Positions 11,951 through 24,300 are shown, counted from the first letter of the stretch. The stretch: DNA of 64,000 nucleotides from Rhizomys pruinosus (GCA_009823505.1 VZQC01004541.1:1411493-1475492); one strand, 5' to 3'. The notes: generated from the letters alone by a model not told the origin. Program-made: numbers and translations.

Positions 11951-14710
11951 CAACCACCTGGCCATATGGAGACGTGATAAACTGTGTTATCTCCAAACAT
12001 TTTGGGCAAGTAGCTACAACTGAAGGGTCCGAATATGGTCTAAGAGAGTGGGCTCTCCTGTGGCTGGAAAAGCTTTATTAATGGAGGCACAGATACTAGA
12101 TCCATCCCTTTACCCAAAGCCAGGGAGTCAACACACCTACTCTCTCCAAAGCCCATAGAAAAGGAAGTGACACAAGAGAAAAATAATTAGACCCAAGTCT
12201 TTATCTGGTACTAATATCATTAACTTTAAAAAGCTACCTCTTTTCATTCAAGTAATCTGGCTGTGGTGCCCTGAACGTTCCCAATTCACAAAGTCAGGCT
12301 GAGAGACAAACCCATGTCTCCCCTGACTATAATGCTTGGGGGGTGGTGGTGGTGGTAATAGAGAGGTGGGGGAGGGCAACTACCACAGTGAGTCAGGTGA
12401 ATAACCATCCTTACAGGTACTTCCCACAGGGCAAAGAGGAATCTGATAACCACTGCTTTGGTACACCAAGTCTTAAATGTGACTACGCTCTGGGGCCTGT
12501 TCACCAAACCCAGTGGCCTCTGATCCCAGCTTCACACCAAATTGCCTGGGTTAGGGCACCCACACCACCATCGGGACCCCAGGAGTCAGCAGCCCTAGCA
12601 GGATGTTCTGTGCCCACTGTTTCACCTCTCCTCAGCCTCTTTGAGCCCATTTACTGCTCATTAATGACAAAACCAGGAGGTGGGCTAGAGAAACATAAAG
12701 GAACTGGAATTCAAACCAGTCAATTTTATTCAAGTTAGTTGCATCCCATAAAGTTAGGTACCATAGCCAGGCAGGATTCCATCATCCAAGATCTCCCAGG
12801 GCCTGACCTGGGGAGGTCTAAACAGCCTGACGGGTCGGGAGCTACAGAACAGAAATTCTCCAGGTGTTATGAGCCTATGCTTCTAAGCTTCACCAGCTCT
12901 TGACTACATATGGTATCTTCCATCTTTTCAGGGCTAAAAGTTACTGGGCTAGCCCATCAAGACAAGGCCAGACCTGAAGTCCCAAAGGACTGGGACTGCC
13001 CTCAGAACCACAGCACGCTATCCCCACAACTCTCCTTGTCTCTCCAAAGTCCAGGGCACAAATGAAGTAAGCTTTGCCAGACTATGCTAGCAAGTTCCCA
13101 TAAATACTTGGGCTGGGGTAATACTGCTTATGTAAAATCTTTCCCCATTGAGAGATGCTGCTTTATTTACATTCTTCACAACCCATTCATAAAAAGGAGG
13201 CCCTGTTCGTATAATGCTCCATAAACTCGGCAGCTTCTGGTGGCAGCCTTAGTTCAACACAGGGTACTTTTCAACTCTCAAGATTTTTTTTTCCTCCTTA
13301 ATAAGACTCACCTTGGAATAGGGCACTGGTCAGATGTTTGCCTGAGCAAGACCAGGAGAAAAATGGCAGATAAAATGAAAACATGTAAGTCCTTTTAGAT
13401 GTTGGGATGGAGAGGTGAGGAATGAAAATAATTAGCAAAGCTCATCGAACCCCCAATTTGAAGTAGGAAGTTGAATTCCTTCCAGGTCTGCCGAAATTTC
13501 CTTTTGGGGAGTCAAATGCTGCCCAATTCATGTTTCTAAGTACTAGAGGGGGTATGGTGGGTATTCTCTCTATGCCAAAAGCAAGAAAAGAGAAAGGCTC
13601 ATTCTGGATTTGAATTTGCATCGTGGATGAATAGATAAAAGGGTATTTGCTCTCCCAAACAGATTGATTCCAGAGCTCCTGGATCCAGATGGGCAGAATT
13701 TGCTCAGGGTGGAGAAACTCAGGCAATCCCCGTGAAGAGGGGAAGGGCTGTCCAGGATGCACAGGGAAAACAGTGCCAGCAGACGGGAAGCGCCCAGGAC
13801 AGGCATTCTGAGTGGCTTTTCTGCTAGTGTAAAGGAGGAGAGAAGTGGTAAGATTTTTTTTAATTGACAGGGGAGCGGTCTGCATTGCCATGGCAACTGT
13901 GAGGGGTGGCCTTCCCACTTGGAAGGGAAATGTTGTTGGTCCACTAATCATGAAACTGGGGCACAAAAGAGAGGTTTGAGGGTAAGAAGATGGACACAGA
14001 ATATATTTTTTCACTGTCTGGCTTCAAACAAGTCACCAATCTTCTTTCCCATTTCCTCATGATGCAGCCTGATGGTGAACACAAACCAAGTTCTGAGAGG
14101 GACGGAATGCTGCCATTCCTTCCTCAAGGTCCGACACTGGGCACCTTGAGCCCCCCACAATCAGCAAAGCTACCTCCTATAAAATGAACTCTGAAAGTCC
14201 CATCCATGGGACTGACCAGGATTATTTTGCTTTCCTGTTCTCTGAATAGTGTTTTCTCCCTCATTTACACCCAGATGAAAAGAGATAAAACATATGGATT
14301 CATTTAGCATGGACAACAAGCACATTGCAAAAGAACAGCAAACCTGGGTAGAGAAAGTGGCTTAGTGGGGCAGGAGGAAAACAGGGCCACAGTCCTTTTC
14401 CAGATCATGTCTCCACAGTGGCATGTGAGCAATCTACAGGACTGTGTCTTCACCAGCAGATGGATCAGAAACACAGCCCACACCAGAGCCCCACAAACAC
14501 GCCCTATTTACATACCTTTGACAGAAAAGGTCAGAGATACCCCCAAGGACTGACTCCATACTGAACACATCTAGGGAAGCTAAAGATTTCCCTCTATTCC
14601 CACCCACTACATCTATCCATTCAACAAAAATGATGTACACAGCAGTGGAAGGAATACTGGACTAGTCACACAAACACACACAAGTTTAACTCATTATTAT
14701 CCATCCATAA
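11951..14710. other. Unique sequence, no gene recognised
   Basis: 2.7 kb without SINEs. A minus-strand open frame of 190 codons (13442-14014) has no recognisable domain, an unremarkable composition and no splice or promoter context, so I do not call it. A near-palindromic ATTGCCATGGCAAC (13884-13897) resembles an RFX X-box. The segment would be BAHD1 intron 1. Confidence 0.5.
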
Positions 14711-14945
14711 ACTCCCACTGGGCATGGTGGCACACACCATTAATTCTAGAACCTTTAATCCCAGCAGAGGCAGAGGCAGAGGCAGAGGCAGAGGCAGAAG
14801 CAGAGGCAGAGGCAGAGGCAGAGGCAGAGGCAGAGGCAGAGGCAGAAGAGTTCTGTGAGGCCAGCCTGGTCTACATAGTAAATTCCAGGCCAGCGGAGGC
14901 TACAGGGAAACCCTTGTCTCAAAACAAAACAAAACACAAAACAAA
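14711..14945 (+). repeat. B1 SINE with internal GAGGCA expansion
   Basis: The usual B1 segment GGAGGCAGAGGCAGG is replaced by about 14 GCAGAG-type hexamers (14763-14846, with two GCAGAA variants). The normal B1 right part and an AAAACAAAACAAAAC tail follow. The left arm also carries a repeated CCTTTAATCCCAGCA-like piece. Confidence 0.9.
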
Positions 14946-15334
14946 AAAACACCCCAACCCCAATACAAACACTTAAGAAGATACCATGTTCAAAAATCCA
15001 CTGTCACCAGCTACTAGCCTGAACAACAGCAAGACTGGTGGGTGGAAAAGAAAGGAAAGGAAAAGAAAGGGTAGGAGCTAGGAGCAAAGGGCAGAAACAA
15101 TGCACGGCATGACCAGGGAATAGCCTTAGGGATACTGTCTTCAGTTAGACTTCAGGAAAAAGGGAGCTACCACAATTTAGTAAGTAAGGAAGTGACTTGT
15201 GGAAGGGGTGCTCTGGGAAGAATGATCTGGTAGCTGTGTACAGACTGGATCAGAAAGCCTAGAGGAAGCAGGAAAAAGGAGGCAGTGACAACACAGCCTC
15301 GACATGGGGACAACAGAAAGGAAAAGAGCGAACC

Positions 15335-15470
15335 AAAACTGGCATGGTGGCAAACACTTGTAATCCCAGCACTCAGGAGGCAGAGGCAAGAGCATTGCTG
15401 TGAGTTCCAGACCAGCATGGGCTATTAATTGAGGCCAGCCTAGGTTATGCAGCAAAATCTTGGAAAGGGA
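15335..15470 (+). repeat. Old B1-related SINE
   Basis: GGCATGGTGGCAAACACTTG head, CCCAGCACTCAGGAGGCAGA core, then a diverged right end. It is the last SINE before an 8.7-kb SINE-free block. Confidence 0.75.
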
Positions 15471-17809
15471 GAGAAAGAAAATAAAGAACACACCTCATTA
15501 CTGTCTCAACTCCCAGAGCCAGCCCTCCTAAACACTGATCTGACTCGCATGAGTCCCGCCAGGTAAGAGCCCTCTCACAGAGGAAAATGTTACTTTGGCA
15601 ACCCCCTTTCATATTCCAGCAGCCAGACGGGGTCACCCTTCTAACTGCCACTAAAATAAGTCACATATATAGAATACAACCTCACTGAAAGCACAAAGGT
15701 TCTCCAGCCTTCTCTGGATTTTAGACATACCATTAAATTCTCCCAAAATTCAATCTCTTGACTGAAGTAATACCCACATCCCCCTTTTCTGCACAAGCCT
15801 CAACTCTATCAGGCTGGATGCTACACCCTTCTGGGGAGAGGGATGGGGTGCCATGAATTAATTCCATGTTCTACTACCCCTCCGGCAGACAGGCAGCTTT
15901 CTCTGGGTGGGCTTACAGCCAACCACAGCTGCCTGCAGCTCCTGACTAGCCCCAGGAGCTAGTGCCACTCCAACCCAGATTTTCTCAGCAAAAGGCCATG
16001 GTGCCAGTTGTCAACAGCCCAAGTCTCTCCTCTCTTCCTGTTCCCAACATGATCACATGAGGTGGCAAAGAGGGGCTGGGTGGGTTTTCACAAATAGGTA
16101 AACAGCATATAGCCTAGAGATAGTCATTGGTGGGGTTCGAGGCATGCACAACTTAAGCCAGTGAATCCTGAGTGTCCAAGGACAGTGGTGTTCCTGGGAC
16201 ACGTGGTCCCTCTGAAGCTCTTTTCTTTTTTTAGAAGATATGGAGGTGAGGAAGGTAATGTCTCAGGTGGCACAAAAGAGGAGAACTGGAAACCTTGTTT
16301 TATCTATGGACTCAAGCGTCTCCTTTCCCTATGTAGGAACCTTTTGGGGTAAGGAAATCTGCTGCAGACAGCAGCAGAGACACTGCCGGAGCACACTAGG
16401 TGTGCGTGTGGTGGCGGTGGTGGCGGTGGGTGTTGGGGGGGGGGTCCCTTAGCCCCAATTCAAGTGTCTTCTGTGGTCTTAAGACTGCCGACAATGGGCC
16501 ACTAGGAGACATCCCAGGTGGAGTTAAACCTCTGCCTGTAGGCAGACTTGCAGAAAACCCCTTCATTGGTAGCAGGCTCTGCTCGCCTCCCAGAGTCCAC
16601 CAGCCCCTTCGCCACCGGCCAGGGCACACGGTGCGCACACCCCCACCCCTGCCCCTCCGCCTTGGCTAAGTCGACCCCACTCTTCCCAGAGCCGCGAGGC
16701 GATCCCACGGCTGGAGCCCAGAGCCTGTGCCGCAGCTCCTCCCGGCGGACGCCCGGGCCCCCGCAGTCCCTAGGGCAGAGTCCGGCCCCGTCGCCCGCCC
16801 CTTGGGGTGGGTGCCTCGGACTCGCTCCCCTCCCCGATGCCACTACCTGCGCCCGCTCGGGCGCCGCCTTTGTCCGGCTCTTCACTGCCGAGCGGGCCCC
16901 TCGGGCCCGACCTGACCCGGCCCCCGGCCCCGGAGGAGAGGCGGCGGGGCTGGCAGGGCAGAAGCAGGCCGGCCCGGGAGCTCGGGGTCCTGCTGTCACT
17001 TGGAGGCGGTCTGACAACTTCGATTCCCCCCGCCCCCTCTCGGACTCGGCCGCCGCCCCGCACAGTCCCCACCGGGCCTCCCGCGGCCCACACTCGCTTT
17101 TCGAACCGGTCCCTTTCCGTCTTCGGCGCCTCCCTTCCTCCAGCCGGACCCGATCGGGTCTACACTACCCCGCACCCCGGCGCGGCCCCCATCCCTGCCC
17201 CCCCTCCAGCAATAGCCGGTCAGCTCCCGACGCGGGAGGGCGCCCCGCACCCCGAGCGGCGATCCCGCGGCGACGCCCCCGGCCGCGGCCCCTTGCCTCG
17301 GGGACCGCGATGGGGGAGGGGGCGCGGCGGGGGCCTCGCCGCCCGCGCACTCCGAGGCCAGCCAGCCCTGCCGCGGCGAGGAAGCGACCCGCGTCCTCCC
17401 GCCCTCCGTAGCCCGGGACGCCCGCGCCGCTGCCGCACGGCCAAGCTGCCACCCTGCGGCCGCCACCCACCCCGTCCCCGGCCTGCGCGGCGGGCGCCCC
17501 CCGGGGGCTGTCACCTCGAGGCGCGCGGCGCTCCCCGATGGCGGGACCGTGGCGCCGGACCCGGAGGAGGGAGGCGGCGCGAGCTGGCGGGCGGGCGGCC
17601 GCACCTGCTTCGCGTCGTCCGTCCGTCCCTTCCCGGGGCTGGCGGGGGCGGCGGCGCGGCGCGCTCGGCGGGGCGCGCTGACGGGCGGCCGGTCTTCTCC
17701 CTTTCGCCTGTCCGCCTACCTCGCTCGCTCGCCTGCTCACTCGCCCGCTCGCCTGCTCGCTTGTACCCGCCCGCCCCTTCCCCCTCCGGGATCCCAGCCA
17801 CTAGCTCAC

Positions 17810-18100
17810 CGGGACGAGAGGCGCGGACGGCGCGGCTTTGGGCGCCCGCAGGCCCCGGCCCGGCTGGAATCCGGCGGCTGGAACCCCCCGGGGGCGCTCA
17901 ATTCCCGGGCTCCACGCTGCTGCGTCAGCGCCTCCTCCTGGGGGCCGGGGCCGGGCGGGCGGAGCGGGGGCCGCGGCCGGGCGGGGCCGTCGGGGGGGCG
18001 GGCGCGCCTGGCCGGGGCGGGCGGACGGCAAGGGCCGGACGGGCGGGGCAGGCAGCCGGACGGGCGGGCGGCGGGGGCCGGGCTCCGGGATCCGCTACGC
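17810..18100 (-). other. BAHD1: Candidate non-coding exon 1 of BAHD1
   Basis: On the minus strand, a good splice donor CCCG|GTGAGC has its exon edge at 17810. It lies about 360 bp downstream of the nearest CCAAT box, inside the island. The 5' end is a guess. Other donors (for example near 17517 and 17600) are possible. Confidence in the exact exon is low. Confidence 0.3.
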
Positions 18101-18173
18101 CGCTCGCGGTTCCCCCACAAACTCCCCGAGAGCGGAGCCTCCGCCGCCCTCCTTCCTGCTTCCTCGTCCCCAG

Positions 18174-18282
18174 CCAATCAGCGGCGCGCCCCTCGGCAAG
18201 CTCCGCCAATCAGCCGCCCCGCCCTGCGCTGGCCCGGCCAGCCAATCCGGCCCTCGGCTCCCCCTCCCGGTCTCCAACCAAT
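18174..18282 (+). promoter_or_regulatory. Array of four CCAAT boxes
   Basis: CCAAT at 18174-18178, 18206-18210, 18242-18246 and 18278-18282, three of them followed by CAG or CCG and all in one orientation. Spacing is 32, 36 and 36 bp. This fits cooperative NF-Y binding as known in multi-CCAAT promoters. Confidence 0.6.
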
Positions 18283-21200
18283 CAGAGTCGTGGGTCGGCC
18301 GTCCCGACGCAGGGGGCAGCACGAGGCGGCCGGGGGAGGCGGTGCGGGGAGTGGTGGGGCCTGGGGGGAGGGGTACGGTGCCAAGGGTGGTGGCGAGGGG
18401 TGATTCTCTTTGCCGGCTTCTAGTATTTTTTCCTGAGGGTCTCCAGAGCCCGAGCCCGTATCCCATGGTGACCTGACCCTGGAGCCCCAGACCCTCAGCT
18501 GCAGCCCCCCACCCTGAGAATCTTATCTCGCCCCCGCCCTGACAGTCACCCTTCTCCATCCCTCTTCCCTCGGTACCTCTCGAGCACCCGCTAGAGAAAA
18601 CTGGGAGCCGAGAGACACCCCACCCTCCTCAGAGGCTGCTGCCCCTGGGGCAAAGCTTTGGGAAGACCAACCAAAAAAATCAAGGGCGAGCAACACCCCC
18701 TTTCCTGCAGAAAGGGCCCCAGACTCCCGCGAAAGGGCCCCGACTGCTGGGAAGCCCCTCCCGCCCTTGCCTCATCTTTCCGACTTCCCTGCTTGCCACG
18801 TCTCCTTTCCTTCCAAACAAGGTCGGTCCTGGCTCGGTAACCCCTCACCCGCATCTCTTTTTCCTCTTTCTGCCCTTCACCTACCGCCCCCCCGCCCCAA
18901 CCCCAGCTTCCAATTCAACCTCTTTCAGAAGCCGAGTGTGGAACCCTCATCCATTTCCAGCTGACAGCAGAGTCTGGTCTGTGAGTCCTTGACACCCACA
19001 CACCCTCTTCCACCACCACCGCGGGGAACATCAGAGCTCTCCCAGGGAGGGGGAAGGGGGCGGGCAGCCTAACAAGCGCGGCTGGACTCCCTCCTTAGCG
19101 TCCCCAAGCCGGGATGGAACCAAGTGGAGACACTTACCTAGCTTCCCCCTAGTCACCTTACGCCGTGGGTCCGTCCCTCACACTCACAGACGTGTCTTTC
19201 CGAGCCTGAGCACGCTCTCAGGGTCAGTTAGGTGGGTGGGCACAGCAGGTTGAGGTCACACGAAGGGGTGGGAGGTCCCTGTGAGGTGCGGGAAGGGGCT
19301 GTGCCCTGGGCACCTGGAAGCACCAGAGACAGCCCCGGCCTTAACTTCCCGGAGCCCTAACGTGCACACAGTAGGTTCTTGTGAAATGCCGAGTCCACCC
19401 CTGAACAAAGCCTCATTCCCAATTCAGGCGGGGGAGGGGCGCTTTGGGAGGTAAAAGAGCAGCAGCAGAAAGAGTAGAGTCAAGTCACCCGAGCCTGGGA
19501 GCAGCCCGGGAGGGGCTGGGCCCTGGAACGCCTAGGGCAGAGAAGCGCCCAGAGTGCCGAGGAAGCCTGGTTTAGTAAGCAGGAAAAACTCCGCCCTGGA
19601 GTGTGGCTGAGGGGGTCCTCTGCACCATATGCAGTGCCCGGCCTTTCTCAGACCTTCGGACTGAAGCTTTAACCCAGACATCTTTAAGATAACCAGGGCT
19701 GCCAGCCTTTTATGTCTCAGAACTCCCGCCCCCCCTCTTCTTTGCCTCCAGTACTGCGCTCAGAGCCCCCACCCCCACCCCCTTGGCTGTTCTACAGGAC
19801 ATGTTTTACAAAGGGCATGGTGAGGAACTTCTTAAAGGGTTAGGTTCTCCCAGGACCACTACCCTGGTACTTCCCATCTCTGGGGAAAGCAGAACCCCAA
19901 ATCTATGAAAGGAGGACACCGAAGGACTTCTCCCTTTCCTGAAGCTCCCAAGGTGAAGATTCCCGCAGTCCTCCTCTAACTCCTATACCAGGCCAGCTCT
20001 GCTCTCCACCTCACAGTTACCCCTCTCCCCATCGGAATCTATTGCCGTGCCCCATGGTAGACCCCAGTACTCATCAGATTGGGAGTAGAGGGCAGCAGCA
20101 GCCGTGGCCATTGAAGCTTTCAAAGGTTGAGGCACAGGGGAGAGGGCTCTCATCAGCAGCCCAGCCTTTGACCTTGGCAGTTGCTTTATCTCTGATTATG
20201 GGTGGGATTGAAGCTGAGAGGCCCAGAAAAGAAATGTGACCGGTCACAGGGAAGGGGACGGAGATGACAGAGTTGCTCGAGTGGGCTTCTTCCTGGCCGG
20301 TGTCTGGCAAAGCCCCTGTGGTCGGGGTGTGAGGTGAATAATTACCTTATTTGGGACCCAGGTGGGAGGGAGGAAGACTTCTGACTGTGGAGGAGGCAGA
20401 GCCCTGGAGCTACAAGCCTGCCCAGCCTGCTCTATTACCAAAGGAACCTGTCCTCAGACCTTTCCCTGTGGGTGGCAGTCTCCTGGCCCCTGGAGGCTCT
20501 GGCTTAGTAGGTCATGGTTTGGGGGGTTTAGCAGGCTTGCTAAAGGTACTGTATGTTCCTCCTTCAGCAGCCAGCCCACTGATATCCTGGGTCTCCTTTC
20601 TTGCTCTTTAAAGCTTGTCAACAAACCAGACAAGAGGAGGCCAGGGATTATACAGACTGCTTGAACTCCAAAGGGACCTTTTGGCCTTCTGTACTCCACT
20701 CCACTTCCAGGGACCTCTGCATCTGGACCTCTTCCTTCCCATTCCAGAACCTTTCCATATCTGGAAAGGGCTGCTGCATCTCTTTTTGCTTTCTTCAACT
20801 TCTCAGCCATTGCTGAGTGCATGCTACCCCCTGCCCGCTACCCCCTGCCCACTCCCCCAGGACAGCTGCGCCAGTGCCTTTCCTCTCTCTGGATGAAGAA
20901 TTTATTATTTGGTTCAGAAAGAGGAATGGCTCCATAACGTCTCCAGGACCATCCCCTCCCTGCTGCCGGTCACCTCTCTACCTAGGCACCTCAGGACCCT
21001 TCAGGAAGGGTTAACTGCATCAGTGAAGGAGGGCAGAGAGAGGGAGATGCCTGGAGAACATCCTGAGCTAGAGAGAACACACTGCACACCCCTCCCCCAC
21101 CAAGTACAACCAGACTGACAGCGGGGACAGACTGGCTGCTCTGTCATCCCCAGTCCAGCCGCGAGGCACCTCCCCCCACTACCCGCCGCAGTCCCTGCAG

Positions 21201-22329
21201 ACCGCCTGCCCTGAGATCCAGCCACCCGGCACCGGGCAGGACACCCCACCCCGCAGCGCAATCTCTGTGAAGGTGGCACTGAGCACTTTCTCCTCCCTCG
21301 ATGTTATGCCCAGGGTGTGGGCAGCCCTTCCTCGGCCTTCCCTCAGAACGTCCGAATACCAGATCCCAGAACGCTGAGCCAGGTCCCAGAACACTGAGCC
21401 ACCTGGCCCCTAAGCCCCACTGGACAAGATGAAGGACACAGCTCTCTTGGGGAAGGACTGCTGGGCCTTGGGCTAATTCAGCTGCAACTCTTGCCCCCCT
21501 CCCCCATCATAGGAAGCCCCCGGGGGTGGTGAAATAAAGAAAGCTGGACTTTTATAGTCCTTTTGCTGGGACCCGCTCCCTCTTAAAGGGATCAGAACAC
21601 CTCTCCTTAAAGGGATCTCCGGAAATAGTTTACCCCCAGGCAAATCCAAGTGTAGAAGTCTTGTTTTTACCTGCTGTGGCCTCTTTTCCCCATGGATGGG
21701 GAAGTCAGAAGTGCTCCTCAGTAACTAAATCGGAGGGGCCAGGCCCCCTCCTGACACCCAGGAGCCAGTTGTTGAGTGGCCGGCAAACAAGCAGATCTTT
21801 TCTCTTCCTTAAGGGCACCCATTACCACAGACTAGGGCGGAGGGTCCATAGTGAACTAGGGGACTATGGGACCAGTCTTCACACAAGCTACAAGAGCTCT
21901 GTGTGTTCAGACTTTGGGGACCGCATGCCATGGTGCTGTGTCCAAAACCCCCATCTGTCCAGCTCTAGCCTCCAGACTGCTGGCCAGCGAAGTCTTTGCA
22001 GGCTGCCTCTCCCAGCAAAAGCTGTCTCTGCATTCTCCTTCCCTCTGACAACGGACTTCTACCCTCATTGGGTCCCCGGGCCTTCCCCTTAGGGTCCATT
22101 CTCTGCTTCACACCCGAGTTGACTCCACCGAAGCGCCAGCAACTGCTGCCTACACTACGTTTCAGGCTCCTTCCTGCCCTGGTCGGCGTCCCTGGGGTCC
22201 TACTGCACCCCCACCCCGTCAAGTGTGGGGGGATGGGCACACCTCCGCTGTCGAGAACGCAGTCGAGCAGCATCTCTTTCCGCTGCTTACTAGGTACCTA
22301 GTTTCATCCAGCCTGGAGGGCAAGAGGGT

Positions 22330-22950
22330 TGGGGAGGGGGATGTATAAATGGCGGAGAGGGGCCCGAGGGCACTTCACCCCGAGAAGGACGGCCACCAGC
22401 GGCCCTCTTGAAGCTACCTCTTCTGCCCTCCCCCTTCGTTGGTAGAGGGTCGATACGGCCGAGAGAGGGCTTCCCGGGCTCTAGGGAGCCCGCCAAGGCC
22501 CCCACCCTTGCCACTCCCTGGAGAAGAGACTCCCCTAAGGGCTGGAACCGCGAGCCCTCCCCGCGGCAGCTGCCGCAGCCTCTGGCGGAGGTCAGGCTCC
22601 ACCTCCTTTCCCCTGAGAGAGAGCGCGGAGGGTTGTTTGTTGTTGGGGTGTGTGCGGGAGAAGGTTCGAGATCACCTGGCTGGGTGGGCACGCCTCTGGG
22701 AGCGGGAGCTGGGCCGGGTGGGCTGGCTTTGGCTGGATCCCGCAGCCTGGGCAAGTGCTAACCGCCCCCCTTCCACCTCCACCCCAGGGTTCGGGCAAAG
22801 CGGCCGAGTCCACCGCTCGGTCCCGCCCTCCAGCCAGCCCGGGTCCGCGCCCGCCCGGCGCTCCATCCCTTAGGGAACGACTAGAACGCCGCAGCAGAGA
22901 CCAGCCCGAGGGTGACTTCCTACTTTCAAGACGCTTCCAGTCGGGCACCG
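22330..22950. promoter_or_regulatory. Small secondary CpG cluster with TATA-like motif
   Basis: CpG-rich stretch 4 kb upstream of the main island in BAHD1 orientation, with several CCGCCC/GGCGG and GCGC motifs. A TATAAAT at 22344-22350 (plus strand) lies at its left edge. It could be an alternative promoter or an enhancer. No exon can be assigned. Confidence 0.35.
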
Positions 22951-24187
22951 GGATGGGTTGTGGGTAGAGGGAGGAGACTGAAAACTGAGTAACTTTCTGA
23001 CAACACCGCGTAATGGCTGCTAGGGAGGGGCAGGTGCCAAGGTCTGCCCCCGGGATGTGGAGGGCTGGGGTCAGGTGCCGGCGTTCGGGGAAGGATCTAG
23101 GCCGTGGGCCGACTCTGTGAAGAAGGTAGACAGATGTGGGAAGGATGAGGCAGGCAGGGGCACCCTTGTTAGCCTAGGAGCTGTGAAACTGGCGAACTTG
23201 AAGTTCCAGAGCCTCTGGGGTCTCTCACGTTTTCTGAGATCCATCCTGCTTTTCCCCAAAGCCATTTGGGAACTCTAGAGGATTTTTAAGAGAAGAAAAC
23301 GTGTAACCTGAGATCCGCAAAGCAAGCTGAGTTCATGCGGGGGGGGGGGGGGGGGAAGGGAGATCGAGATGACGAAGACTAAGCGACGGACATGCTGCCT
23401 CTCCCCCCCCCCGCACCCCACCCCCGCTTAACCTTTGGGTCTCACTCTCCCTCTCAGGTAGGAGCTGGGTGGAAAGTGTCCATCCTGGAGGACAGAGCCT
23501 TCAGCGATGCTGCCGAACCCTAACAGCTCCTACCACCATCCACAGGGGAAAGGTTCAGGGGAGACCCAAACCTTCTAATACCATTCCTCTCTGAGGAGGC
23601 CGGCAGTCCTGCTGGTCTCAAATCATTGCTTCCTGGAGCAGGTACTGGAAAAGATACCATACAAGAGACCAGCTTTGCCCTCTGTCTGCTTAGCCCCCTC
23701 CCCTCGCCCCCCACCCCCCACTTGAGACTAGAACTCTCGGGCTATAAAAAAGGTCATATAAAGTCATACAGAAATGGAGATGGGTGGCTGCAGGAGTTGG
23801 TTCCTCCTCACGCCAGTCCCACTTGGAAGGCACACTTACTGTTGGTGATTCACGGATTAGGAAAACAAGGATTAAAGCAGTTATTGCCTAGCCTTAGTCA
23901 CAGTAAGGGACTTACAAGTCAGCCCTCTTGACTCGTAGGTCAGTGCTCAACCTGGAGTTGTCCTTGCTCACAGAGCTGCCTTCTTCCAGTATAGAGCCCT
24001 GCTCTGCTATATGCCCACCCGGCAGCTGGCAAGCTCAGTCTGGGGATTGCCATATCCAGAGCAGTTGGGTGTTGGCGCTGTGCTCTAGCACCATCCATTC
24101 CAACTACTAGGCTTTAACCCAAGACCTTCCCACCCCCAAGCAAATTCTCTGGACATAGGTCTTGCTTGTTCATCTTTGCTGTTTGTT

Positions 24188-24300
24188 GAGATGGGGGGTT
24201 CACAGTGTAGCCCAGGCTGTCCTTGAACTTTGTAGTCCAGGCTGGCCTCAAACTTGTCATTCTTCTGCCTCAGCCTCCAGAATGCTGGATAACCGGCTTC
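24188..24300 (-). repeat. Old B1 (pB1-like)
   Basis: Diverged minus-strand B1 with TAGCCCAGGCTGTCCTTGAA and GCCTCAGCCTCCAGAATGCT. It marks the right end of the SINE-free block. Confidence 0.75.

Larger units (their letters stand above)
16550..18560. promoter_or_regulatory. BAHD1: Large CpG island, probable BAHD1 promoter
   Basis: About 2 kb of very high GC with dense CpG, many GGGCGG/CCGCCC boxes, and four plus-strand CCAAT boxes at 18174, 18206, 18242 and 18278. In mammals the gene after IVD on the same strand is BAHD1, a heterochromatin-associated BAH-domain protein, which starts with a non-coding exon and a long first intron. The island is 26 kb beyond the IVD stop codon, which fits that layout. 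The assignment rests on synteny; no BAHD1 coding exon is in the window. Confidence 0.65.
15480..24187. other. SINE-free block around the CpG island
   Basis: 8.7 kb with no B1, B2 or B4 that I can see, in a window that otherwise has one roughly every 500-700 bp. It contains the CpG island (16.55-18.56 kb), a second CpG cluster (22.33-22.95 kb), and a 17-G run at 23339-23355 followed by C-runs. Outside these I see no coding exon with recognisable homology. Confidence 0.7.

Noticed and set aside
13442..14014. 190-codon minus-strand frame
   Set aside because: No recognisable domain, no promoter or splice context. A frame of this length can occur by chance in 64 kb.
16548..17411. 287-codon and other overlapping frames in the island
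   Set aside because: Same compositional cause; mutually overlapping frames on both strands with no homology.
17916..17929. MAF/NRF2-like GCTGCTGCGTCAGC in the BAHD1 island
   Set aside because: Half-site quality only and in a GC-rich island; too weak to report as a site.
16807..18423. 538-codon plus-strand open frame, the longest in the window
   Set aside because: It lies wholly in the CpG island. Stop codons are rare there by composition, other frames on both strands are also open, and the translation is low-complexity Pro/Arg/Gly/Ala with no domain.
23741..23760. Strong TATA-like CTATAAAAAAGG, and TATAAAAG on the minus strand near 21555
   Set aside because: No CpG context, exon or splice donor nearby. 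Single TATA matches are expected by chance at this scale.
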